From Actinomycetes bacterium (lineage in GTDB: Bacteria > Actinomycetota > JAICYB01), in assembly GCA_025934435.1 (NCBI GenBank), contig JAICYB010000002.1, forward strand, positions 62,001 to 126,000: DNA of 64,000 nucleotides, in the 5' to 3' direction. Under the pieces are notes generated by a model that was not told the origin of the DNA, did not search any database, and worked only from the letters and a program-made list of their open reading frames with translations. Made by a program: the position numbers and the translations under genes. Of this stretch, positions 35,017 through 43,717 are shown piece by piece (positions within the stretch are counted from its first letter, which is position 1; the number at the start of each line of letters is the position of its first letter).

Positions 35017-37112
35017 ACGTCGACCTTTTCACGTGACAAGCCGCCGAGGGCTGCGTCCAACGTGACTTTCACTTCGCGGTCCTCGACCCGAACATCGGCG
35101 AACAGGCTCGGGACGATCACGTGACGCCTCGAGGCGATGCGCCGGAGCGCGTCGTCCCGCAGGCGGTAGACGAATCCCCCGAGTCCTTCGGGGAGCACGA
35201 GCAGCAGCAGGACGATGCCGAAGCCGCTCGCGAGGAACGCCCAGCCCGGTGGCAGCAGGTACTCGGCTCCCTTGATGTAGATCGCACCTAGCACGGCGCC
35301 GGGGACCGACCCGAGCCCGCCGATCACCACCATCGAGAACAGGGCGAGGCTCTCTTGCGGCGCGAAGGCGTCGGTGTGGAAGGCCATCTGGTGCAGGACG
35401 TACAACCCGCCGGCAAGTCCGGCGATCGCGCCGGACAGGCCGAAGGCGATCAACTGCATCTTCGTCGTCGAGATCGCCGTCGACTGCGCGGCGAGCGCGT
35501 TGTCTCGGACGGCGATGATCGCGCGCCCCGTCCGGCTGCGCCGTAGACCGCGCACGAGGACGAGCACGGCGATCAACCACACGAGACAGAAGTAGTAGAT
35601 CTGCCAGTCCGTCGAGATCGAGACGCGGTTCCAGAGCGGGGGACGCGAGATGTCGCCCGTCGGGATCAGCCACGGCACGAACTGGTGGTTGAGGAAGAGC
35701 GACGCGGAGCTCACCGCGAACGCGAGCGTCGTCACGGCGAGGTACGGGCCGCGGATCCGAAGCGCGGGAAGTCCGACGAGCATCGCGACGATGCCGCCGA
35801 CGACCGCGCCCGCAGGGATCGCGAGGAAGAGATCGACGCCGTGGTTCGCGAGCAGCACACCGGTCGCGGCGCCGCCGAAGCCCACGAGCGCGAAGTGTCC
35901 GAGGGAGATCTGCCCGGACCATCCCGTCAGCACGACGAGCGAAACGGCAACGATCGCGTAGATCAAGATGAGCGCGGCGAGTTGCTGCTGACTCGGACGA
36001 AGCATCAGCGGAAGCGCGACGGCGAACGCGATGACCAGCGCCTGCAGACCCCACGATCCGTACTTCACCTCCGGCAGCGATCGAAGCTCGCTCGGTACAG
36101 GACGAACCTCTCTGATCGCGCGGAACGTACCGATGCCCGTCTCGAGAGCGCGGCTGAACCGTTCACGGCGGAGCAACAGGACGACGAGAACGACGACGAG
36201 CAACACGCCGTCGACGTAGGCGGCGTTGCTGAACGTCCAGACGGCGAGCGACTCGGCGATGCCGATCCCGACAGCGGCCACAGCGGTCGTCGGAAGGTCC
36301 GTCATGCCTCCGATCACGGCGGCCGCAAGCGCGCGGAGCAGCAGCCCCGGCCCGCCGCCGGACACATCCGTGAACGAAGCGAACCCAAGGATCGGCACCC
36401 GCAGCAGCACAGCGAGCGCGGACATGAACCCGGCGATCCCCCAGACGATGGTCGACACGCGCTTCACGGGGATGCCGAGCAGTTCCGCGCGGTCGCCGTT
36501 GTCCGCCGCCGCGCGGATCGCAACGCCGTAGTGCGTGTAACGAAGGAACGCACCGAGCCCGATCACGACGGCGGGCACGGCGATCATCGCGAGCACGTAG
36601 TTCCCGTCGAACACGACGGGGAACAACGAGAAGTGCATCGAGAACGGCGTGGTGAATCGTCCGGCCGCCTGGCCTTGCCAGAGCAGCGGGATCAGGATCG
36701 CGAAACCCGTGAAAACCTGCGCGAGACCGATCGTCACGACCATCACGATCAGCCGCGGCGCGTTGCGGAACCGGCGGAGGATCGCGTATTCGACGACGCC
36801 GCCGCTCGCGATACCGATCGCAAGACCCGTCGCGATCGCGACGAAGTAGTTCAGGTGCAGCTGTAAGACGAGCTCGATCGCGACGACGGCGGCGACACCG
36901 CCGAACTCGGCCTGCGCGAAGTTGACCACCCGGTTCGCCCAGTAGACGAGGACGATGCCGAGCGCGACGAGCGCGTACAGCGAACCGAAGACCGCACCCT
37001 GCAGGACGATGCCGAGCGGGAGGCCTCGCGGTAGAACGCCGTTACCGATCGCCCACAGGACTACGACGATCGCCGCGGGGACGGCGTATCGCGGCCACCG
37101 CTTCGCGTTCAC
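35013..37112 (-). CDS. LivH-LivM fused permease, second Liv system
   Basis: The 699-residue membrane protein has an extra N-terminal helix, then a LivH half (VYWANRVVNFAQAEFGGVAA) and a LivM half (TGWSGQISLGHFALVGFGG, IGGLGSVPGAVLGAIYI). The C-terminal ~40 residues are a soluble basic tail. It is paralogous to the 627-residue permease at 5017-6900. GTG at 37112 is 19 nt past the stop of the substrate-binding protein, and the stop overlaps the MFS-LivF-LivG gene, so the transporter is one operon of only three genes. Confidence 0.9.
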   Translation of the reverse strand: MNAKRWPRYAVPAAIVVVLWAIGNGVLPRGLPLGIVLQGAVFGSLYALVALGIVLVYWANRVVNFAQAEFGGVAAVVAIELVLQLHLNYFVAIATGLAIGIASGGVVEYAILRRFRNAPRLIVMVVTIGLAQVFTGFAILIPLLWQGQAAGRFTTPFSMHFSLFPVVFDGNYVLAMIAVPAVVIGLGAFLRYTHYGVAIRAAADNGDRAELLGIPVKRVSTIVWGIAGFMSALAVLLRVPILGFASFTDVSGGGPGLLLRALAAAVIGGMTDLPTTAVAAVGIGIAESLAVWTFSNAAYVDGVLLVVVLVVLLLRRERFSRALETGIGTFRAIREVRPVPSELRSLPEVKYGSWGLQALVIAFAVALPLMLRPSQQQLAALILIYAIVAVSLVVLTGWSGQISLGHFALVGFGGAATGVLLANHGVDLFLAIPAGAVVGGIVAMLVGLPALRIRGPYLAVTTLAFAVSSASLFLNHQFVPWLIPTGDISRPPLWNRVSISTDWQIYYFCLVWLIAVLVLVRGLRRSRTGRAIIAVRDNALAAQSTAISTTKMQLIAFGLSGAIAGLAGGLYVLHQMAFHTDAFAPQESLALFSMVVIGGLGSVPGAVLGAIYIKGAEYLLPPGWAFLASGFGIVLLLLVLPEGLGGFVYRLRDDALRRIASRRHVIVPSLFADVRVEDREVKVTLDAALGGLSREKVDV

Positions 37113-37131
37113 TCAGGCCGGAGTTTCGGGT

Positions 37132-38949
37132 TCACTCGGGATGGATCGGTGGCGTACCGGTCGGGAACTCGCCGAGCTCGAACCACCGCCCGCTGTAGGT
37201 CGCGACGAAATCACCCGTCTTGCCGTCGGTCGCTCGTCGCTTGGAGTCCCAGAAGACCTCTTGCGTCGTCTTGATCGCGGTGTGGGTCTTTGTGAGGTCC
37301 CACACACCCTGCGGCAGGTTCTCGCCGCCGAGGCGGCCCATCGCCGCGGTTCCCTTACCGATGTTGGCGACGGTCAGGACGGGCCCCGCGGACTGCAGCT
37401 GGTCGAATCCCTCGAGCATCTCGTAGTAGACCTGCCAGCCGCCGTTCGGCAACGCCTGACCCTTCGTAGCTTGCTTCCACGCTTGCGCGGCCTCGCCGCT
37501 CGCGCTTCCTGCGATGTTCTGCGCGCCGAGCTGCGAGATCCCGTAGAGATGACCATTCACCTGGTCGCCTTGATACAGACGCGCGTACCCGTCCGTGTCC
37601 GTCAGAGCGTCGCCGTGCAGCAGCCACTCGGGGTGGAACTGCTGCGCGTCGGCTTGCTGCGTCAGGAAGATCGCCGAGATCGGATCGCAGGCGAGCTCGA
37701 CCGTCGTCACGTGCGCCGCCTTGAACTGGACCATCGCCTGCGCGGCTTGTTGCGCGAACTGTGATACGTCCAGCTTGTAGTTGTATTGCGACGCGCGCTT
37801 CACGTGGTACTTGCCTTGCAGGTCGGCGTTCGAGATACCGACGCAGTGCTGGTATCCGGCGTTCTGCGGGATGTAGATGCCGAACGCTCGCTTCATTCGC
37901 TTCGTCAGCGCGTCGCCCGCCCACTGCGCCGGCTTGTTCGCGAGACGCTTGCCGATGTACTCGGCGATCAGATGCTCGACGAGCTCACAGTCGGGGATGA
38001 TCCCCCACACGTACGGGTGGAGCGTCTTGTACCACGTCTGTTCCGGGTAGTACGCACCGCCGAGCGGCGACCACAAGTGATAACGCGCGGCGCATTCCGA
38101 GAACGGGATCGAGTCGTAGCTCCATGCGGGATAGGTGATGACACCGAACGCCTTGACCGTCGTCGCTATCGCGTCGGCATCGGCGCAGGCAGCGGCCTGT
38201 CCGTTGCCGAGGGCCTCGTCCGTCGAGTTGCCCTGCCCGTTGAACGGGACGATCTCGACGTGACGTCCGTACAGCTCGAAGTTCGAGTTGAACCACTTCA
38301 GGTACGTGTTGCGGATCTGCTCGTACTGCGCGTTCGAGGGGTTGCCCGCTTGCTCGTTCACCTGTTCGACGGCTTTCGCATTCGCGCCGTTCTGGTCCGA
38401 ATAGATACGGAGCGCGATCTTGATCGTGCTGCCTGTGACGCCCGTCGCCGTCGCGCCGCCGTTGTTGCCGGTGAACTTCGCGACGCACGGTGCCGCGTAG
38501 TGCGAGAAGGGGATCTGCGAGACGCCGGGACGGCACGCGTTGCCGAGCCGCGTCGTACCGCCGCCTCGCTGCACGGCGGCGACCGGTCCTCCCGTCGGGT
38601 TCGAGGACGTGGCGGACGAACCTCCGCCACTCGACGACGTCGTCGCCGCGGACGAACCTCCGCCACCCGAAGACGTGACTCCGGCGGCGGACGGTCCGCC
38701 GAGATCGGATGAAGCACTCGAACCCGTACCCGTCAGTGCGCTCGATTGGCTGTTGTTGTGGTTCACCGTCGGCACGAGCACGGCGATCGCGACCCAGACC
38801 GTCGCGAAGGCGTAGAGCGGCATGTACCGACGGAGATGGAAGCTGACCTTCGTGGCCGCGCGCGGGATCGGAGACTCCTGTTCCGCGAGTGCCTTGGCCT
38901 CGTCGGCGCGACTAACCCACATGAAGATGCCTTTCCCTCGAAAGGACAT
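37132..38949 (-). CDS. Liv-type substrate-binding protein, membrane anchored, second system
   Basis: The 605-residue product has a cytoplasmic N-terminus of about 40 residues, one hydrophobic helix (LYAFATVWVAIAVLVPTV, about residues 45-62), then a roughly 70-residue low-complexity Ser/Gly/Thr linker with SSGGG repeats. The rest is a type-1 periplasmic binding domain (from TIKIALRIYSDQNGANAKAV on). There is no lipobox. The plan matches the substrate-binding protein at 584-2146, with a longer anchor. Cysteines in NACRPG and APCVAKF near the start of the domain and several later ones suggest disulfides. ATG 38949 has GGAG upstream. The ligand is unknown. Confidence 0.8.
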   Translation of the reverse strand: MSFRGKGIFMWVSRADEAKALAEQESPIPRAATKVSFHLRRYMPLYAFATVWVAIAVLVPTVNHNNSQSSALTGTGSSASSDLGGPSAAGVTSSGGGGSSAATTSSSGGGSSATSSNPTGGPVAAVQRGGGTTRLGNACRPGVSQIPFSHYAAPCVAKFTGNNGGATATGVTGSTIKIALRIYSDQNGANAKAVEQVNEQAGNPSNAQYEQIRNTYLKWFNSNFELYGRHVEIVPFNGQGNSTDEALGNGQAAACADADAIATTVKAFGVITYPAWSYDSIPFSECAARYHLWSPLGGAYYPEQTWYKTLHPYVWGIIPDCELVEHLIAEYIGKRLANKPAQWAGDALTKRMKRAFGIYIPQNAGYQHCVGISNADLQGKYHVKRASQYNYKLDVSQFAQQAAQAMVQFKAAHVTTVELACDPISAIFLTQQADAQQFHPEWLLHGDALTDTDGYARLYQGDQVNGHLYGISQLGAQNIAGSASGEAAQAWKQATKGQALPNGGWQVYYEMLEGFDQLQSAGPVLTVANIGKGTAAMGRLGGENLPQGVWDLTKTHTAIKTTQEVFWDSKRRATDGKTGDFVATYSGRWFELGEFPTGTPPIHPE

Positions 38950-39021
38950 CCCGGACTCCCCTCCGGGCAGACCGACATTGTGTCATTCCGCGCGACGGAC
39001 CGCCGTGAGAACGGCCGCCTC

Positions 39022-39049
39022 TTGTCATACGAACATACGTTCGTATAAG
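39022..39049 (+). promoter_or_regulatory. SOS promoter with LexA box of dnaE2
   Basis: TTGTCA (39022-39027), a 16-bp spacer and TATAAG (39044-39049) make a good promoter. The spacer is filled by the LexA box ACGAACATACGTTCGT (core GAAC-N4-GTTC at 39031-39042). The transcription start near 39056 leaves a leader of about 5 nt before the ATG at 39061. Confidence 0.92.
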
Positions 39050-39060
39050 CTGTGCGGCCC

Positions 39061-42000
39061 ATGGGCTGGAATACCGGGCCGAAGAAGTGGCGAGATCTGC
39101 ACGCGAGGCTCGCCGACGGCCGCACTCGAAACGTACCGGCCGGCGCCGACGGCGACTCCCCGGCTTGGTCGCGCAAGCGCCAGCCCTACATACCGCCCGA
39201 GGACATCGGCCGACGACCCGCCGGGGGGGTTCGGGGCGCTGTGTTGCCCCCCCGATCGAAAAGGCCGGCGCAACCCGACGGGACCAACTACGCCGAACTG
39301 CACTGCCATTCCGCCTACTCGTTCCTCGACGGCGCGTCGCATCCGGAGCAGCTCGCGGAAGAAGCTGCGCGGCTCGGTCTCGACGCGCTCGCGATCACCG
39401 ACCACGACGGGATGTACGGCATCGTCCGTTTCGCGGAGGCCGCACGTGCCGTCGGACTCAAGACGGTTTTCGGCGCGGAGCTCACCGTAGGCGCCACGCG
39501 TATCGGCAACGGCATCGCCGATCCCGAAGGAGATCACCTGGTCGTGCTCGCACGCGATCCGTTCGGTTATGCGCGGCTGTGTCGTGCGATCTCGCTCGCG
39601 CAGCTTCGCGGCGAGAAAGGGCGTCCCGTTCACGACATGACCGAGCTCTCCGAGCTCGCCGGCGGACGGTGGGTCGTCCTCACCGGGTGCCGCAAAGGTG
39701 CCGTGCCGAAAGCTTTGATGGAACGCGGGCCGTCCGCGGCGAAGGGCGAGCTCGCTCGTCTCATCGATGCGTTCGGACGGAACAACGTCGCCGTCGAGCT
39801 CTGGAACCACGGTGAGCCGCTCGACGATCACCGCAACGATGCGCTGGCGGAGATAGCCGCGTCGCTCGAGGTCGAGCTCGTCGCGACGAACAACGTCCAT
39901 TACGCCACGCCGAACGACCATGCGCTCTACACCGCGCTCGCGGCCGTGCGCGCGCGACGATCGCTCGACGAGATCGACGGATGGCTCCCGCCCGCGCCGA
40001 CCGCGCATCTACGTAGTGGCGAAGAGCAGCGGCGGTGGTTCGTCCGCTATCCGGGTGTCGTCGAGCGTGCGGCAGAGATCGGGCTCGATTGCGCGTTCGA
40101 TCTCAAGCTGATCGCGCCTACGCTCCCGCCGTATCCGGTTCCGGTCGGCGAAACGGAAGCGACGTTCCTTCGACAGCTGACCTACGAAGGCGCGACGAAG
40201 CGCTACGGATCGCGCGACGAGGAATCCGTCGAAGGTGCGTGGGCGCAGATCGATCGAGAGCTCGTCGTCATCGAACAGCTCTCCTTCCCCGGCTACTTCC
40301 TGATCGTGTGGGACATCGTCCAGTTCTGCCACCGAAACGACATCCTCTGTCAGGGACGAGGCTCCGCCGCGAACTCCGCCGTGTGTTACGCGCTCGGCAT
40401 CACGAACGCCGATGCCGTCTCACTCGGTCTGCTGTTCGAACGGTTCTTGTCCCCCGCGCGGGACGGACCACCGGACATCGACATCGATATCGAGGCCGGT
40501 CGCCGTGAAGAAGTCATCCAGTACGTCTACGAACGTTACGGACGACACAACGCCGCGCAGGTCGCGAACGTCATCACGTATCGCATGCGGTCGGCGGTGC
40601 GCGACGCGGCGAAGGCGCTCGGCCATTCACAGGGCCAGCAGGACGCATGGTCGAAGCAGGTCGACATGTGGTCGGGATCGACGGCCGATACGGAGATCCC
40701 GTCCGAGGTGCTCCGGCTCGGTTCGAAGATCGAGCAGCTGCCGCGTCATCTCGGGATCCACTCCGGCGGCATGGTGCTGTGTTCACGTCCGGTGGTGGAG
40801 GTGTGTCCCGTCGAATGGGGACGCATGGAAGGACGAACCGTGCTGCAATGGGACAAGGACGACTGCGCGGAGATCGGGCTCGTGAAGTTCGATCTCCTCG
40901 GCCTCGGGATGCTCACGGCGATCCACGAGGCGCTCGACATCATCAAGGTCGCGCACGGCGTCGAGATCGACATCGCGAAGCTCCCGCAGGAGCCGTGCGT
41001 GTACGACATGTTGTGCGAAGCCGACACCGTCGGTGTGTTCCAGATCGAATCGCGTGCGCAGATGGCTACCCTCCCTCGCCTGAAGCCGCGCAGCTTCTAC
41101 GACCTCGTCGTAGAAGTGGCACTGATCCGTCCTGGTCCGATCCAGGGCGGATCGGTGCACCCCTACATCAAGCGACGCAACGGACGGGAGCCGGTCACCT
41201 ATCTGCATCCGTTGCTCGAGCCGGCTTTGAAGAAAACGCTCGGCGTTCCCTTGTTCCAGGAACAGCTCATGCAGATCGCGATCGACGTCGCGGGATTCAC
41301 CGCCGCCGACGCCGACGAGCTGCGCCAAGCGATGGGATCGAAACGCTCGCACCAGCGGATGGAACGCCTCAAAGGACGCTTCTACGACGGCATGAGCAAG
41401 CGCGGGATCACCGGCGATGTTGCCGACCAGATCTGGGACAAGCTCGACGCGTTCGCGAACTTCGGGTTCCCCGAGTCGCACTCCGTGTCGTTCAGCTACC
41501 TCGTCTACATCTCCGCGTATCTGAAGTACCACTACCCCGCCGCGTTCACGGCAGCGCTTCTGAACGCGCAGCCGATGGGGTTCTGGGCGCCGCACACGCT
41601 CGTCGCGGACGCGCGGCGCCACGGCGTGGTCGTACGCGGCGTGCATGTGAATGCGTCAGCCGCGAACGCGACCGTCGAGCCGGACGGAGCACTGCGTCTC
41701 GGCATCTCCTACGTGCGGACGATCGGCGAAGACCTCGCGAAGAAGATCGACGAGGGTCGTCCATATGCATCAGTTGAAGATTGCGTGCGGCGGTGTGCGC
41801 TCACCCAGCCGCAAGCCGAAGCTCTCGCGACGGCCGGTGCGTTCGAGTGCTTCGAGCCGTCACGCAGGAAGACGCTCTGGACCGCCGGAGCGGCCGCACA
41901 TTCCGGGCAGGGACAACTCGACCTCGTCGTCGGTGCTTCGTCCCCGGAACTGCCCGAGATGACCGAGCGCGAGGTCGCGGGGGCGGATCTTTGGGCGACG

Positions 42001-42372
42001 TCGATCATGCCGAACGGATCACCGATGGAGTTCGTCCGTTCGTATCTCGACGAGCGGGACGTCGTCCGCATCGAAGATCTGAAGGTCGTGCCGCACGGCC
42101 GCCGCGTACACGTCGCTGGGGTCGTGACACACCGTCAGCGTCCGGCGACGGCCGAAGGGATCACCTTCCTGAACCTCGAGGACGAAACAGGTCTCGCGAA
42201 CGTGATCTGCTCCGTCGGCGTCTGGCGCCGCTACAAACAGGTAGCGCGCACCGCGCACGTGATGATCGTGACCGGCAAACTCGAGCGCGTCGACAACGTG
42301 ATCAACCTCGTTGCGCACAAGCTCAAGTCCCTGGAGCTCAATCTCGCCCTCAGTTCGAGAGACTTCCGGTGA
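39061..42372 (+). CDS. dnaE2: Error-prone DNA polymerase DnaE2
   Basis: The 1103-residue protein is the SOS-induced C-family polymerase of translesion synthesis. It has the DnaE2-typical start MGWNTGPKKWRDLHARL, an N-terminal PHP domain (AELHCHSAYSFLDGASHPEQ and ITDHDGMYG), the polymerase active-site motif PDIDIDIE with three aspartates, and a C-terminal OB fold (RRVHVAGVVTHRQRP). Length matches the DnaE2 group and is slightly shorter than replicative DnaE1. ATG 39061 fits the predicted transcription start; GTG 39052 is possible but less likely. Unlike many actinobacteria, dnaE2 is 7.4 kb away from imuA'-imuB with a whole transporter operon in between, but has its own LexA box. Confidence 0.95.
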   Translation: MGWNTGPKKWRDLHARLADGRTRNVPAGADGDSPAWSRKRQPYIPPEDIGRRPAGGVRGAVLPPRSKRPAQPDGTNYAELHCHSAYSFLDGASHPEQLAEEAARLGLDALAITDHDGMYGIVRFAEAARAVGLKTVFGAELTVGATRIGNGIADPEGDHLVVLARDPFGYARLCRAISLAQLRGEKGRPVHDMTELSELAGGRWVVLTGCRKGAVPKALMERGPSAAKGELARLIDAFGRNNVAVELWNHGEPLDDHRNDALAEIAASLEVELVATNNVHYATPNDHALYTALAAVRARRSLDEIDGWLPPAPTAHLRSGEEQRRWFVRYPGVVERAAEIGLDCAFDLKLIAPTLPPYPVPVGETEATFLRQLTYEGATKRYGSRDEESVEGAWAQIDRELVVIEQLSFPGYFLIVWDIVQFCHRNDILCQGRGSAANSAVCYALGITNADAVSLGLLFERFLSPARDGPPDIDIDIEAGRREEVIQYVYERYGRHNAAQVANVITYRMRSAVRDAAKALGHSQGQQDAWSKQVDMWSGSTADTEIPSEVLRLGSKIEQLPRHLGIHSGGMVLCSRPVVEVCPVEWGRMEGRTVLQWDKDDCAEIGLVKFDLLGLGMLTAIHEALDIIKVAHGVEIDIAKLPQEPCVYDMLCEADTVGVFQIESRAQMATLPRLKPRSFYDLVVEVALIRPGPIQGGSVHPYIKRRNGREPVTYLHPLLEPALKKTLGVPLFQEQLMQIAIDVAGFTAADADELRQAMGSKRSHQRMERLKGRFYDGMSKRGITGDVADQIWDKLDAFANFGFPESHSVSFSYLVYISAYLKYHYPAAFTAALLNAQPMGFWAPHTLVADARRHGVVVRGVHVNASAANATVEPDGALRLGISYVRTIGEDLAKKIDEGRPYASVEDCVRRCALTQPQAEALATAGAFECFEPSRRKTLWTAGAAAHSGQGQLDLVVGASSPELPEMTEREVAGADLWATSIMPNGSPMEFVRSYLDERDVVRIEDLKVVPHGRRVHVAGVVTHRQRPATAEGITFLNLEDETGLANVICSVGVWRRYKQVARTAHVMIVTGKLERVDNVINLVAHKLKSLELNLALSSRDFR

Positions 42373-42789
42373 TCACTTCACGATCAGCGTGATCAGAGCG
42401 CCCACCATCAGAGCGCACATCGGAATGACGACGGTGGCCGTATACCGGAGGAACCGCGAGTCGATGTAACTCTTGAGATTCGACTCGAGCAAAGCGAAAT
42501 CGCTCTTCGTCGCCGCCGCCAGGCGTTCGATATCGCCCTTCGTCGCCGCCGCGAGGCGTTCGACATCGCCCGCGAGGCGTTCGAAATCGCCCGCCAGGCG
42601 TTCGATATCGCCCTTCGTCGCAGCCGCCAGGCGTTCGATATCGCCCTTCGTCGCCGCCGCCAGGCGTTCGATATCGCCCTTCGTCGCAAGGTCATACGCC
42701 TTGGGTACGACCTCAGCGATCATGCGCGCTGCGTCCTCGGTCACGGTCTTCTTGAGCTCCTCGTACAGCTCGATGTTCGTCAACGCCAA
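42373..42789 (-). CDS. Tail-anchored coiled-coil protein with hendecad repeats (DUF1640-like)
   Basis: The 138-residue protein begins MALTNIELYEELKK, continues with a helical AARMIAEVVPKAYDLATK segment, then a coiled coil of repeated ATKGDIERLAA hendecads (11 residues) mixed with GDFERLA heptads, and ends in one membrane helix (TATVVIPMCALMVGALITLIV). The layout fits DUF1640-like proteins. TTG 42789 was chosen because GGAGG lies 5 nt upstream and the resulting N-terminus is the same as in the paralogue at 13247; GTG 42807 is less likely. Function is unknown; such proteins may organise membranes or partner with other coiled coils. Confidence 0.75.
   Translation of the reverse strand: MALTNIELYEELKKTVTEDAARMIAEVVPKAYDLATKGDIERLAAATKGDIERLAAATKGDIERLAGDFERLAGDVERLAAATKGDIERLAAATKSDFALLESNLKSYIDSRFLRYTATVVIPMCALMVGALITLIVK
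42521..42690. repeat. In-frame tandem repeat of 33- and 21-bp units
   Basis: Six copies of AGGCGTTCGA begin at 42521, 42554, 42575, 42596, 42629 and 42662, giving unit lengths 33, 21, 21, 33 and 33. All lengths are multiples of three and encode the hendecad and heptad units of the coiled coil, so copy number can change without a frameshift. Confidence 0.9.
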
Positions 42790-42904
42790 TTCTGCCTCCG
42801 AAAACACTACGGGGGAAGACCGGCGGAGAAGACCATGGGCACCTTAGGACGCACCACCGACACAGTCGACCTCACCAAGGACGTTCCGGGTGCCGGAAGG
42901 CGAA

Positions 42905-43693
42905 CTACAGCTCGAGCACTCCGTCGCGCACAGGGCGCTGGTCGTCGATGTACTTCTTCGGGTTCCGTCCGTCGACGTTGCCGAGCAAGCCGAGCACCGA
43001 ATAGCCGAGCAGTTCCTGCAAACGCGGATCGAGGTCGGCGACGATCTGCTTCGGCACACCGAGGATGTGGTTCTCCTGTGGACGAACCCAGCCCGCGCAG
43101 AATTCGAGGATCACGCCGAGACGTGAACGATCGGTGTTGTTCGCGCCGCCGCCGTGGTAGATCGATCCCACGAAGAGCATCACCGAACCTGCGGGCATCA
43201 CGGCCCGGAACGTCTCCGTTTCCTCGTTCGGACGTTCGTCGATCCACAGATGCGAACCCGGGATCACGACCGTGGCGCCGTTCTCCTCGGTGAAATCATC
43301 CAGCGCCCACATCGTGTTCACGACGAGTTCGCGATGCGGACGAGCCACCGGGTACACACCGTCATCGCGATGGATCGGCTGCGCCTTCTCGCCGGGGCCG
43401 ATCGCGATCCCAACGGGCGCCGAGAGCTGGAATCCCGGACCGAGCACGTGCTCGAGCACCCCGTTGATGAGCGGATCGGTTGCCTGCGCGTCGAACGTAC
43501 GCGTCTTCGCGAAGAGCGCGTAGATGCGCTGGGTGGAGAAGCCCTCGAAGTCGTTGCGTCCCGTCGGATTCTTGGCGAGCACGCGTGCGAGATCGGCGCG
43601 CTTGGCCGCGACGTCGTCCGCGCTGAGGTAGTTCTCGATGATCGCGAACCCGTCGGTGTCGAGCTTGCTCGCGATCTCTTCCACGGTTGGCAT
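42905..43693 (-). CDS. Phytanoyl-CoA dioxygenase (PhyH) family protein
   Basis: The 262-residue protein is an Fe(II)/2-oxoglutarate-dependent oxygenase of the PhyH family. The iron ligands are seen in QPIHRDDGVYP (His-x-Asp) and in IYHGGGANN (distal His), and the 2-oxoglutarate arginine probably lies in RSRLGVILEF. The family hydroxylates fatty acyl-CoA, ectoine, secondary metabolites and antibiotics; the substrate here is open. ATG 43693 is 24 nt from the divergent histidine-kinase gene. Actinobacterial members are often annotated as ectoine hydroxylase, but no ect genes are nearby. Confidence 0.85.
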   Translation of the reverse strand: MPTVEEIASKLDTDGFAIIENYLSADDVAAKRADLARVLAKNPTGRNDFEGFSTQRIYALFAKTRTFDAQATDPLINGVLEHVLGPGFQLSAPVGIAIGPGEKAQPIHRDDGVYPVARPHRELVVNTMWALDDFTEENGATVVIPGSHLWIDERPNEETETFRAVMPAGSVMLFVGSIYHGGGANNTDRSRLGVILEFCAGWVRPQENHILGVPKQIVADLDPRLQELLGYSVLGLLGNVDGRNPKKYIDDQRPVRDGVLEL

Positions 43694-43717
43694 GCGGGCC
43701 AAGATTACGCTTGAGGC

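Noticed and set aside
33937..35124. 395-codon open frame antisense to the MFS part of the triple fusion
   Set aside because: It is highly charged and of low complexity; it mirrors codon bias of the true minus-strand gene and has no ribosome-binding site or family motif.
42521..42690. CRISPR-like array
   Set aside because: Units are 21 or 33 bp with no unique spacers, all in frame in a coiled-coil gene; no cas genes are near.
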